NCBI RefSeq assembly: GCF_007997035.1
Contig: NZ_VOSS01000022.1
Location: forward strand, 1-64,000
DNA length: 64,000 nt
From: Ralstonia sp. TCR112
GTDB lineage: Bacteria > Pseudomonadota > Gammaproteobacteria > Burkholderiales > Burkholderiaceae
Direction: 5' to 3'
Shown here: one piece after another, positions 56,159-64,000 of the stretch
How the letters are laid out: the number at the start of each line of letters is the position of its first letter
Numbering within the stretch: the first letter of the stretch is position 1
The notes under the pieces: model-generated
Told to the model about the DNA's origin: nothing
Database searches by the model: none
Seen by the model: the letters and a program-made list of their open reading frames with translations, nothing else
Made by a program: the position numbers and the translations under genes

Positions 56159-56989
56159 TTATGCGGCGACCGGGTCTCGTTCGCGCGCAAACGCAATCAG
56201 CACGTCGAGTGTGCCGTCGGGGCATTCTCCCATGATCGCGTGCCCGCCCGGCAGGCCCACGACGCGGCTGCCGGCCAGTCCGGCCGCGACCTGACGGCCC
56301 GCTTTCGCTGGGGTCATCTGGTCTTTCTCACCGACGATCACGAGTGACGGGCACTTCACCGCGGCCATGGCTTCGGCGCCGCGCGCATAGGCGTTGCAGG
56401 CGGCAAAGTCTGTGTGGAAGACGGGTGCGTCGGTACCGCGCGCGACACGCTCCATCAACCGCTGGCTGCCACCGTGCATCCAGAAGCCCGGGCCCGGCGA
56501 TGACGGCTTGTTCGCCAGACTGGAATGCGACCAGGCATTCACCATGTCGATGGCGGCCGGTGTGTTGTTGAGCGCGGCGTCGAGCAGCGCATCCGACACC
56601 TTCATCGGCCAGGCCGTCGCGACCAGCGCGATGCGGCGAACGCGATTCGCGTACCTCGACGCGCACTCCAGTGCAATCAGCGAACCCATGCTGTGCCCGA
56701 CCACAATCACCGGCTGCGTGACGCCCGCTGTGTGCACCAGCGCCATCACCCAATCGGCCATGGCTTCCACCGTCTGCAGCGGGGCGCCGGCGCTGCGGCC
56801 GTGCCCGGGCAAATCGACCGCCAGCACGCTGAAACCGTGGTGCGCAAACCAGCGCGTCTGCAGGCCCCAGACGGAGTGGTCATTCTGCGCGCCATGCACA
56901 AATACGACGCACGGCAATTCGGCGTTGAACGGCTTGCCGCCGGTGTAGGCGTAGGCGTAGGCGCGCTCGCCTTGTACGGTCCATTCCAT
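56159..56989 (-). CDS. Alpha/beta hydrolase
   Basis: A 276-residue alpha/beta-fold hydrolase. The oxyanion region is VVFVHGAQNDHSVWG, the nucleophile Ser is in VVGHSMGSLIALE (near residue 107), Asp in VIVGEKDQMTP and His in GGHAIMGECPDG. Substrate unknown; the lid region contains a Trp/Ser-rich segment. Its start overlaps the metY stop by one base (TGATG), so the two are co-translated, and a thioester or lactone linked to sulfur amino-acid metabolism is conceivable. Confidence 0.92.
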   Translation of the reverse strand: MEWTVQGERAYAYAYTGGKPFNAELPCVVFVHGAQNDHSVWGLQTRWFAHHGFSVLAVDLPGHGRSAGAPLQTVEAMADWVMALVHTAGVTQPVIVVGHSMGSLIALECASRYANRVRRIALVATAWPMKVSDALLDAALNNTPAAIDMVNAWSHSSLANKPSSPGPGFWMHGGSQRLMERVARGTDAPVFHTDFAACNAYARGAEAMAAVKCPSLVIVGEKDQMTPAKAGRQVAAGLAGSRVVGLPGGHAIMGECPDGTLDVLIAFARERDPVAA

Positions 56990-58320
56990 CAGCGGGCTCC
57001 GGTTGTGTTGGCGGCTTTGCCGGGCGCGGCGGACATCGCGCGCTCGGCGGCTTTCAGGCCGCGTTTGAGATCGTCGATCAGGTCGTCGGCGTCTTCCAGG
57101 CCGATGGAAAGGCGGATCGTGCCTTCGCTGATGCCGGCTGCAGCCAGCGCGTCGGCGTCCATACGGAAGTGCGTCGTCGATGCGGGGTGGATGACCAGCG
57201 AGCGTGCATCGCCCACGTTGGCAAGGTGCGAGAACAGGCCGAGCGATTCAATGAACTGCTGGCCGGCGCGCCGATCGCCGCGCAGATCAAAGCTGAACAC
57301 GGCACCGCAACCCCGCGGCAGCAGGCGCCTGGCCAACGCGTGATCGGGGTGCGATTCCAGCTCCGGATAGGCGACCGACGCCACCATCGGATGGCTTGCC
57401 AGGAAGGCGACGACGCGGCGGGCGTTGTCCACGTGCCGCGCCATGCGCAGCGGCAGGGTCTCGATGCCTTGCAGCAGTTGCCATGCGGCCATCGGGTTCA
57501 TGCAGGCACCAAAGTCGCGCAGGCCTTCGCGGCGAGCGCGCAACAGGAAGGGCGCGACGGTGCTCTCCTCGGCAAACACCATGTCGTGGAAACCGGCGTA
57601 CGGCTCCGTCAGCTCGGGGTGCTTGCCGGCGGCGACGTAGTCGAACGTGCCGCCGTCGACAAGCACGCCGCCGATGGTCGTGCCATGCCCGCCCAGGAAC
57701 TTGGTGGCCGAGTGATAGACGAGATCTGCGCCGTGCGCGAACGGCTGCAGCAGCCAAGGCGTGGTGAAGGTCGAATCGACCAGCAGCGGCACGCCTGCGT
57801 CATGCGCAATCGAAGCGATGGTCGGAATGTCCAGCACATCCAGCCCCGGGTTGCCGAGCGTCTCGCCAAACAGCAGCCGGGTGTTCGGGCGGATGGCAGC
57901 GCGCCAGCCATCGATGTCGCCGGGCTTGACGAAGGTCGTCTCGATACCGAAGCGGCGCAGCGTGTAGTGCAGCAGGTTGTGCGAGCCGCCATACAGCGCC
58001 GAAGAGGCGACGATGTGCGAGCCGGCACCCATCAGCGTGACGATGGCCAGATGCAGCGCCGCCTGCCCCGAAGCGGTGGCGATGGACCCTACGCCGTTTT
58101 CCAGCGCCGCCATGCGCTCTTCGAACACGGCGACGGTCGGGTTGGAGATGCGCGAGTAGACGTGGCCCGCGCGTTCCATATTGAACAATGACGCCGCATG
58201 TTCGCTGTCGCGGAACACAAAGGACGTGCTCAGGTGAATGGGCGTGGCGCGCGCGCCGGTGGCCGGGTCGGGCGCGGCGCCGGCATGCAGGGCCAGCGTG
58301 TCGAAGCGGGCTTTGGACAT
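56989..58320 (-). CDS. metY: O-acetylhomoserine sulfhydrylase (MetY)
   Basis: A 443-residue PLP enzyme of the Cys/Met metabolism family, the long form typical of O-acetylhomoserine aminocarboxypropyltransferase, which makes homocysteine from O-acetylhomoserine and sulfide. The N-terminus reads FDTLALHAGAAPDPATGARATPIHLSTSFVFRD; the PLP lysine is in DLVYHSATKFLGGHGTTIGG, and the C-terminal SLVIHPASTTHFRM and SIGLEDADDLI motifs are intact. ATG at 58320 is used; the longer frame enters the divergent CBS gene leader. It fits direct sulfhydrylation in Burkholderiales. Confidence 0.93.
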   Translation of the reverse strand: MSKARFDTLALHAGAAPDPATGARATPIHLSTSFVFRDSEHAASLFNMERAGHVYSRISNPTVAVFEERMAALENGVGSIATASGQAALHLAIVTLMGAGSHIVASSALYGGSHNLLHYTLRRFGIETTFVKPGDIDGWRAAIRPNTRLLFGETLGNPGLDVLDIPTIASIAHDAGVPLLVDSTFTTPWLLQPFAHGADLVYHSATKFLGGHGTTIGGVLVDGGTFDYVAAGKHPELTEPYAGFHDMVFAEESTVAPFLLRARREGLRDFGACMNPMAAWQLLQGIETLPLRMARHVDNARRVVAFLASHPMVASVAYPELESHPDHALARRLLPRGCGAVFSFDLRGDRRAGQQFIESLGLFSHLANVGDARSLVIHPASTTHFRMDADALAAAGISEGTIRLSIGLEDADDLIDDLKRGLKAAERAMSAAPGKAANTTGAR

Positions 58321-58560
58321 GGATTCAGGCACCCGGAAAGGGCGCGGGAACAGGTTTGGACCGGGCATGCTAGCACTGCTGCCTGTTGCAGCGCATTCCG
58401 GGCAAACGCCGAGCCGGCGCGGTTTCTGACAGGTTTTTTCTGCGCTGCATGCTTGTCGAAGCGATCCGGTTTGGGCTAGGATCGAAGCACAACCATAACC
58501 ACAACCCGCGCGCGGTCGCTCCCCCGGCAGACCGGCACCCCGAACTCTGGGAGACGCAAT

Positions 58561-59016
58561 ATGAAAGTCAGCGACATTCTCCACGTGAAGGGCAACACGC
58601 TCTACACCGTGGCGCCTGAAACGAAGCTCCAGGTGGCCGTGCAGACGATGGCGGAAAAAGACATCGGCTCGCTTGTGGTCATGGAGTACGGTGAGCTGGT
58701 CGGCATGCTGACCTTCCGGGAAATCATCAAGGTCGTCGCCAAAAACCACGGTTCCGTGGGCGACGGCACGACCATCCGCAAGGTGATGGACGATCATCCC
58801 GTCACCTGCACGCCTGAAACCGAAGTCAACGAAGTGCGCCGCATCATGCTGGAGCACCATGTGCGCTACCTGCCGGTGCTCGACAGCCGCACGCTGATGG
58901 GCGTGATTTCCTTCTACGACGTGGCCAAGGCCGTGCTGGAAGACCAAAGTTTCGAGAACAAGATGCTCAAGGCGTACATTCGCGACTGGCCCGAAGAAAA
59001 GGCCAACGAAGACTGA
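58561..59016 (+). CDS. CBS-domain protein
   Basis: A 151-residue protein made of two CBS motifs (about residues 8-60 and 75-128; VAPETKLQVAVQTMAEKDIGSLVVME and CTPETEVNEVRRIMLEHHVRYLPVLD), forming one Bateman module that usually binds adenosyl nucleotides. No catalytic domain is attached. GGGAGA precedes the ATG. Divergent from metY across 240 bases, in which I see no gene; role unknown. Confidence 0.92.
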   Translation: MKVSDILHVKGNTLYTVAPETKLQVAVQTMAEKDIGSLVVMEYGELVGMLTFREIIKVVAKNHGSVGDGTTIRKVMDDHPVTCTPETEVNEVRRIMLEHHVRYLPVLDSRTLMGVISFYDVAKAVLEDQSFENKMLKAYIRDWPEEKANED

Positions 59017-59044
59017 TCTGCGCGATCTCCTTACCGCACTCCTG

Positions 59045-59077
59045 AAACCCGCCCGCCGTTGCGAGCGGGTTTTTTGT
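59045..59077 (+). terminator. Terminator after the CBS gene
   Basis: AAACCCGC (59045-59052) pairs with GCGGGTTT (59065-59072), followed by four Ts and GTTG. Confidence 0.85.
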
Positions 59078-59099
59078 TGAACCCCGAAACCGCCTGCCG

Positions 59100-61007
59100 A
59101 TGAGCCAATCGAGCCAGTTTTCCCTGCTGAAGCAGCGTCGCTTTGCACCGTTCTTCTGGACCCAGTTTCTGGGCGCGATGAACGACAACGTCTTTAAGGT
59201 GGCGTTTTCGTCGTTGGTCACCTACCACGCTGCGTTGTTCGGCAATGCGGACCCGGCTTCAGCGGCATTCCTGATTTCTGCGATCTTCATCGCGCCGTTT
59301 GTGCTGCTGTCTGCCACCAGCGGGCAGATTGCCGACCGCATGGACAAGGCGCGGCTGATCCGTCTGGTGAAGACGTTGGAAATCGCCATCATGGCGATCG
59401 GCTGTGCGGGTTTCGCGCTGCGCCATGTTGAACTGCTGTACCTGTGCACGTTCTTGATGGGCGTGCACTCGACGCTGTTTGGGCCTGTGAAGTACGCCTA
59501 TCTGCCGCAGCACCTGCAGTCGGCGGAGCTGGTCGGCGGTAACGGGCTGGTGGAAATGGGCACCTTCGTTGCCATCCTGATCGGCACCATTGGCGGCGGC
59601 GAACTGGCCAATTACACCCGCAACGGCGAGCTGATCGGCCCGCTGTTCACCGGTATTGCGTGCATTGTCATTGCCGTGGCCGGGTGGCTGACGGCGCGTG
59701 GTGTGCCGGTGTCGCCGGCGTCGCAGCCGGACCTGCGCATCAACTGGAACCCCATTTCCGAGACCTGGCGGAACCTGAAGCTGGCGAGCAACCAGCGCGC
59801 GGTCTTCCTGAGCCTGCTGGGCATCTCATGGCTGTGGTTTGTGGGGGCGACGTTCCTGACGTCGTTCTTTGCCTTCGCGCGCAACGTGCTCGGCGGCGAT
59901 CAGAATGTCGTGACGCTGCTGCTGGCCGTGTTTTCGGTCGGCATCGGCTTGGGCTCGGTGCTCTGCGAAAAGCTCTCGGGCCGCACGGTGGAGATCGGCC
60001 TGGTGCCGTTTGGCTCGATCGGCATGACGGTGTTTGCGGTCGACCTGTACTTTGCTTCGCATGTCGAGGCATTGGTCGCGCACGACGTGCTGACGGGCAT
60101 TTCAGGCTTCCTGCAAAACCACCGCCATTGGCGCGTGCTGGCCGATCTGTTCCTGCTGGCGATGTTCGGCGGTTTCTACAGCGTGCCGTTGTACGCGTTG
60201 ATCCAGAGCCGCTGCGAGCCGACGCACCGCGCGCGCATCATTGCCGCCAACAACATCCTGAACGCGCTGTTCATGATTGCTTCTGCCGTGCTGGCGATGG
60301 TGCTCACGCGTGCCGGGTTCACGATCCCGCAGCTGTTTCTGGTCACCGGCATCCTCAACGCCGTGGTGGCGATCTACATCTACACGCTGGTGCCCGAATT
60401 CCTGATCCGGTTCGTGATGTGGCTGTTGATCCATACCGTTTACCGCGTGAAGGTGGAGGGCTCGGAGCAGATTCCCGATGAAGGCCCATGCCTGCTGGTC
60501 TGCAACCACGTCAGCTTTGTCGATGCCGTGGTGGTGGGTGCGTTCGTGCGCCGCCCCGTGCGTTTTGTGATGGATCACCGCATCTTCAAGGTGCCGCTGC
60601 TCTCGTGGTTCTTCCGCACGGTCAAGGCGATTCCGATTGCGCCGATGCATGAAGACCCGGAGATGCTCAAGCGCGCCTACGACACGATTGCCGCCGCGCT
60701 GGCAGAAGGCGAGGTCGTCTGCATCTTCCCCGAAGGCAAGATCACTGCCACGGGCGAGATGAACCCGTTCAAGGACGGCATGCGCCGCATCATCGAACGC
60801 ACGCCCGTACCGGTGGTGCCGATGGCGCTACGTGGCCTCTGGGGCAGCTTTTTCTCGCGCAAGGGCGGGGCGGCGATGTCGCGCCCGTTCCGTCGCGGCT
60901 TCCTCAACAAGCTGGAGCTGTGCATCGGCACGCCCGTGCCGGCGCACGCCGTGTCGCCGGAAACGATGCAGGCCGCCGTGCTGGCGCTGCGCGGCGAGCG
61001 GCTCTAG
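59100..61007 (+). CDS. LplT-like transporter fused to PlsC-type acyltransferase
   Basis: A 635-residue fusion. Residues 1-420 are a 12-segment MFS domain like LplT, the lysophospholipid flippase (RRFAPFFWTQFLGAMNDNVFK, FGPVKYAYLPQ); residues 440-635 are a 1-acylglycerol-3-phosphate acyltransferase-type domain with NHVSFVD and FPEGKITATGEM. E. coli Aas joins acyltransferase to an acyl-ACP synthetase and uses separate LplT; here the synthetase part is missing and the flippase is attached instead. Likely role: flip lysophospholipid inward and re-acylate it. The final acyl donor is open. Confidence 0.9.
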   Translation: MSQSSQFSLLKQRRFAPFFWTQFLGAMNDNVFKVAFSSLVTYHAALFGNADPASAAFLISAIFIAPFVLLSATSGQIADRMDKARLIRLVKTLEIAIMAIGCAGFALRHVELLYLCTFLMGVHSTLFGPVKYAYLPQHLQSAELVGGNGLVEMGTFVAILIGTIGGGELANYTRNGELIGPLFTGIACIVIAVAGWLTARGVPVSPASQPDLRINWNPISETWRNLKLASNQRAVFLSLLGISWLWFVGATFLTSFFAFARNVLGGDQNVVTLLLAVFSVGIGLGSVLCEKLSGRTVEIGLVPFGSIGMTVFAVDLYFASHVEALVAHDVLTGISGFLQNHRHWRVLADLFLLAMFGGFYSVPLYALIQSRCEPTHRARIIAANNILNALFMIASAVLAMVLTRAGFTIPQLFLVTGILNAVVAIYIYTLVPEFLIRFVMWLLIHTVYRVKVEGSEQIPDEGPCLLVCNHVSFVDAVVVGAFVRRPVRFVMDHRIFKVPLLSWFFRTVKAIPIAPMHEDPEMLKRAYDTIAAALAEGEVVCIFPEGKITATGEMNPFKDGMRRIIERTPVPVVPMALRGLWGSFFSRKGGAAMSRPFRRGFLNKLELCIGTPVPAHAVSPETMQAAVLALRGERL

Positions 61008-61101
61008 CGCGTGGCGGGCCTCCGGACTTCGATACACTGCCGGTCGGCCCGCAATCGGCCTTCATGCATTTTTCTGACCTCCAACTCTCCCGTTACCTGC
61101 C

Positions 61102-61515
61102 ATGAAACACGTTTCCCCGCTGCTGTGTGCTTCGTTGCTTGCCCTGGCTGCCGTTAGCGCGCAAGCCGCATCGCCGGCTTCCGAGACGCTGCCCTCCGGT
61201 GTGATCGTCCAGACGCTGACCAAGGGCACCGGCCCGTCGCCCAAGGCCAGCGACACGGTCAAGGTGCACTACCGCGGCACACTGACTGACGGCAAGGAAT
61301 TCGACAGCTCCTACAAGCGCGGCCAGCCGATTTCGTTTCCGCTCAATCGCGTGATTCCGTGCTGGACCGAAGGCGTACAAAAGATGCAGGTGGGCGGCAA
61401 GGCCAAGCTGACCTGCCCGGCGGCCACCGCTTACGGCGAGCGCGGCGTTCCGGGCACCATTCCGCCCAATTCGACGCTGAACTTCGAGGTCGAGCTGCTG
61501 GGTATCGGCGGCTGA
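61102..61515 (+). CDS. FKBP-type peptidyl-prolyl isomerase, exported
   Basis: A 137-residue protein with a Sec signal (LLCASLLALAAVSAQA, cleavage near residue 22) and one FKBP domain: VKVHYRGTLTDGKEFDSSY, the hydrophobic GQPISFPLNRVIPCWTEGVQKM, CPAATAYGERGVPGTIPPNSTLNFEVELL. It should be a periplasmic peptidyl-prolyl isomerase/chaperone. Ribosome site weak. aroC follows 85 bases later; a GCGCCGCG/CGCGGCGC hairpin without T-run lies between them. Confidence 0.93.
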   Translation: MKHVSPLLCASLLALAAVSAQAASPASETLPSGVIVQTLTKGTGPSPKASDTVKVHYRGTLTDGKEFDSSYKRGQPISFPLNRVIPCWTEGVQKMQVGGKAKLTCPAATAYGERGVPGTIPPNSTLNFEVELLGIGG

Positions 61516-61600
61516 CCAAAGGACCGATAGATCGGCCTTACAATAGCGTTTTCCTGATGTTTCGCGCCGCGGCCGTCGCGGCGCCTTCCTGAGCACGATC

Positions 61601-62701
61601 ATGTCTGGCAATACCCTGGGCCTGCTGTTTTCCGTCACCACCTTCGGCGAGTCGCATGGCCCGGCCATTGGCGCTGTCATCGACGGCTGCCCGCCCGGCA
61701 TGACGCTGTCGGCAGAAGACATTCAGCCCGATCTGGACCGCCGCAAGCCCGGCACCTCGCGCCACGTTACGCAGCGCAAGGAGGAGGACCTCGTCGAGAT
61801 CCTCTCCGGCGTGTACGAAGGCAAGACGACGGGCACCCCGATCTGCCTGCTGATCCGCAATACCGACCAGCGCAGCAAGGATTACAGCAACATCGCCGAG
61901 ACCTTCCGTCCCGGCCACGCCGATTACACCTACTGGCACAAATACGGCATCCGCGATCCGCGCGGCGGCGGCCGTTCTTCCGCACGCTTGACGGCGCCGA
62001 CGGTGGCTGCAGGCGCCGTCGCCAAGAAGTGGCTGCGCGAGAAGTTCGGCGTTGAAATCCACGGCTTCATGTCGCAACTCGGCGATATCCACATCCCGTT
62101 CATGGACTGGAACGAAGTGCCGAACAACCCGTTCTTCGCGCCGAATGCCGAGATCGTTCCCGAGCTGGAAACCTACATGGATGCACTGCGCAAGGACGGC
62201 GATTCCGTCGGCGCGCGCATTGAAGTGGTGGCCACGGGCGTGCCCGTCGGTTGGGGGGAGCCGCTGTTCGACCGCCTGGACGCCGACATCGCCCACGCCA
62301 TGATGGGCCTGAATGCGGTGAAGGGCGTTGAGATCGGCGCAGGCTTCCACGCGGTCAGCCAGCGCGGCTCCGAGCATGGCGACGAACTGACGCCGGAGGG
62401 CTTCGTCGGCAACAACGCGGGCGGCATCCTGGGCGGGATTTCGACGGGCCAGGACATCTCGGTGTCGCTGGCGATCAAGCCGACGTCGAGCATCCGTACG
62501 CCGCGCCGTTCGATCGACAAGGCGGGTGATCCGGCGGTGGTAGAAACGTTCGGACGCCATGACCCGTGCGTCGGCATTCGTGCTACGCCGATCGCCGAGG
62601 CGCTGCTGGCACTCGTGCTGATTGACCATGCGCTGCGCCATCGTGCGCAATGCGGCGACGTGTCGGTCGAGACGCCGGCGATTTCGGCAAAAGCTCCCTG
62701 A
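61601..62701 (+). CDS. aroC: Chorismate synthase
   Basis: A 366-residue chorismate synthase, normal length, which removes phosphate from EPSP to form chorismate using reduced FMN. Motifs include [20 protein letters not shown] at the start, [27 protein letters not shown], and the second FMN/substrate His block [11 protein letters not shown]-like (here [18 protein letters not shown]). The Arg and His residues of the active site are visible in these blocks. A bidirectional terminator follows. Confidence 0.97.
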   Translation: MSGNTLGLLFSVTTFGESHGPAIGAVIDGCPPGMTLSAEDIQPDLDRRKPGTSRHVTQRKEEDLVEILSGVYEGKTTGTPICLLIRNTDQRSKDYSNIAETFRPGHADYTYWHKYGIRDPRGGGRSSARLTAPTVAAGAVAKKWLREKFGVEIHGFMSQLGDIHIPFMDWNEVPNNPFFAPNAEIVPELETYMDALRKDGDSVGARIEVVATGVPVGWGEPLFDRLDADIAHAMMGLNAVKGVEIGAGFHAVSQRGSEHGDELTPEGFVGNNAGGILGGISTGQDISVSLAIKPTSSIRTPRRSIDKAGDPAVVETFGRHDPCVGIRATPIAEALLALVLIDHALRHRAQCGDVSVETPAISAKAP

Positions 62702-62716
62702 ATCGATTCGCTCAGG

Positions 62717-62753
62717 CAACAAAAAAGACGGCTTGAAGCCGTCTTTTTTGTTG
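62717..62753. terminator. Bidirectional terminator between aroC and etfD
   Basis: A 37-base near-perfect palindrome: GACGGCTT-G-AAGCCGTC flanked by A6 and T6, then GTTG, serving both converging genes. Confidence 0.92.
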
Positions 62754-62769
62754 GGCGGTCGCCCGCTGC

Positions 62770-63999
62770 TTACATGCCGACGTAGTTCGGTCCGCCACCG
62801 CCTTCCGGCGTGACCCACACGATGTTCTGCGTCGGGTCCTTGATGTCGCAGGTCTTGCAGTGCACGCAGTTCTGCGCGTTGATCTGCAGGCGCTCGGTGC
62901 CTTCGTCGTTCTTGACGAATTCGTACACGCCTGCGGGGCAGTAGCGCTGCTCGGGGCCGGCAAACTGGGCCAGGTTGATGCGCGTCGGAACGGTCGGATC
63001 CTTCAGCGTCAGGTGCGCCGGCTGATTCTCTTCGTGGTTCGTGTTCGAAATGAACACCGACGACAGGCGGTCGAACGTGATCTTGCCGTCCGGCTTCGGA
63101 TACTCGATCTTCGGGCATTCCGATGCCGGCTTGAGCGACTGGTTGTCCGACTTCGTGCCGTGCAGCGTCCAGGGCGGGTTGCTCACGCCAATCTTGGGCA
63201 GCAGCCACTGTTCGATGCCGGTCATGATCTTGCCCAGCGTCGGGCTCTTCTTGAACCACAGCTTGAAATTGCGCGACTGGTCCAGCTCTTCCTTCAGCCA
63301 GCTCTGTTCGAAGGCGGCGGGGTAGGCGGACAGCTCGTCAGAGGAACGGCCGGCCGTCACGGCTTCGAACACGGCTTCACCGCACATCATGCCGCTCTTG
63401 ATGGCCGCGTGGCTGCCCTTGATGCGCGCCGCGTTCAGGTAGCCAGCATCGCAACCGACCAGTGCACCACCCGGGAACACCGTTTTCGGCAGCGCTTGCG
63501 GCGTGCCGTTGTTGATGGCGCGCGCGCCGTAGCCGATGCGCTTGCCGCCTTCGATGTGCGCGCGGATGGCCGGGTGAGCCTTCCAGCGCTGCATCTCTTC
63601 GAAGGGGCTCATCCACGGGTTCTTGTAGTCCAGCCCGATCACGAAGCCGAGCGTGACCTTGTTGTCTTCCAGGTGATACAGGAAGCCGCCGCCGAAGGTG
63701 TCGTCTTCCATCGGCCAGCCAGCGGTGTGCACCACGAGGCCTGGCTTGGCCTTGGCCGGGTCGATTTCCCAGAGTTCCTTGATGCCGATGGCGAAGGTCT
63801 GCGGGTCTTTGCCGGCGTTGAGCTTGAATTTCTCCAGCAATTGGCGGCCCAGATGGCCGCGCGCGCCTTCCGCGAAGATGGTGTACTTGCCGAGGAGCTC
63901 CATGCCGAGTTGGAAGTTCTCGGTGGGCTCGCCGTCCTTGCCGATGCCCATGTTGCCGGTGGCAACGCCGCGCACGGCGCCCTTGTCGTCATACAGCAC
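62770..63999 (-). CDS. etfD: Electron-transfer flavoprotein-ubiquinone oxidoreductase (5' end cut)
   Basis: The C-terminal 409 residues of ETF-QO, cut by the window edge (start lies beyond 64000). The enzyme passes electrons from reduced ETF to ubiquinone in fatty-acid and amino-acid breakdown. The FAD-binding remainder includes EGARGHLGRQL and the membrane-binding QSRNFKLWFKKSP; the [4Fe-4S] site is at the end, CPAGVYEF and NAQNCVHCKTCDIKDPTQNIVWV, with the last residues GGPNYVGM. A 16-base gap separates its stop from the terminator. Confidence 0.95.
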   Translation of the reverse strand: MLYDDKGAVRGVATGNMGIGKDGEPTENFQLGMELLGKYTIFAEGARGHLGRQLLEKFKLNAGKDPQTFAIGIKELWEIDPAKAKPGLVVHTAGWPMEDDTFGGGFLYHLEDNKVTLGFVIGLDYKNPWMSPFEEMQRWKAHPAIRAHIEGGKRIGYGARAINNGTPQALPKTVFPGGALVGCDAGYLNAARIKGSHAAIKSGMMCGEAVFEAVTAGRSSDELSAYPAAFEQSWLKEELDQSRNFKLWFKKSPTLGKIMTGIEQWLLPKIGVSNPPWTLHGTKSDNQSLKPASECPKIEYPKPDGKITFDRLSSVFISNTNHEENQPAHLTLKDPTVPTRINLAQFAGPEQRYCPAGVYEFVKNDEGTERLQINAQNCVHCKTCDIKDPTQNIVWVTPEGGGGPNYVGM

Positions 64000-64000
64000 T

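Noticed and set aside
61564-61584. GCGCCGCG/CGCGGCGC hairpin before aroC as a terminator
   Set aside because: No T-run follows; it may be only a GC-rich dyad.

Overview
The window is chromosomal DNA of a high-GC betaproteobacterium. Gene content, gene order and protein wording (carA-LysE-carB; greA-DUF4149-yhbY-rlmE-ftsH-folP-glmM; pstSCAB-phoUBR-ppk-ppx) point to Burkholderiaceae, most likely the genus Ralstonia (R. pickettii/mannitolilytica-like rather than a plant wilt strain). The species is inference; no marker gene was compared. About sixty genes are packed tightly, with two tRNA genes and no rRNA, CRISPR array or intact insertion sequence seen.

Layout. 1-2.7 kb: an accessory islet of two DUF2589 proteins, a GH24 lysozyme and a small exported protein. 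2.7-6.6 kb: rnhA, a YafS-type methyltransferase, gloB and mltD, a neighbourhood shared with enterobacteria. 6.7-8.6 kb: prpE. 8.7-14.1 kb: carA, a LysE-type exporter and carB. 14.1-21.0 kb: greA with a terminator-like leader, DUF4149, yhbY, rlmE, ftsH, folP, glmM. 21.1-33.4 kb: a phosphate block (pstSCAB-phoU-phoB-phoR, ppk, ppx, the ornithine-lipid acyltransferase gene olsB, sixA), with Pho-box promoters visible before pstS and olsB and a weaker candidate between ppk and ppx. 33.6-35.8 kb: tRNA-Pro and a BigR persulfide-response locus whose dioxygenase gene is broken by a single-base frameshift. 35.8-41.5 kb: argP/argO-like pair with a perfect 12-bp inverted repeat, an avidin-family protein, a MerR regulator with an Old Yellow Enzyme gene, an aldo/keto reductase and a lipoprotein. 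41.75-42.0 kb: a 21-bp tandem repeat with phased A-tracts.

42.0-48.6 kb: an alpha-keto-acid cluster (orphan homodimeric E1 dehydrogenase, ACC deaminase, Lrp-type regulator) followed by a cysteine desulfurase fused to a rhodanese-like DUF442 domain and its own divergent Lrp regulator. 48.7-51.0 kb: type VI secretion debris (an internal tssB piece spliced to the tssM C-terminus, then a tssL/OmpA gene), ending beside tRNA-Arg. 51.2-64 kb: mostly housekeeping or conserved genes: FAD-linked oxidase, DUF2069, wrbA, yihY, DUF962, alpha/beta hydrolase, metY, CBS protein, an LplT-PlsC fusion, FKBP isomerase, aroC, and the 3' part of the ETF-ubiquinone oxidoreductase gene cut by the window edge.

Two themes link genes. 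First, phosphate starvation: uptake, signalling, polyphosphate turnover and phosphorus-free ornithine lipids share one locus and apparently one operator type. Second, sulfur and keto-acid metabolism: the BigR locus, the desulfurase-rhodanese fusion, metY, and an ACC deaminase whose product 2-oxobutyrate could feed the adjacent E1 enzyme and, as propionate or propionyl-CoA, meet PrpE chemistry.
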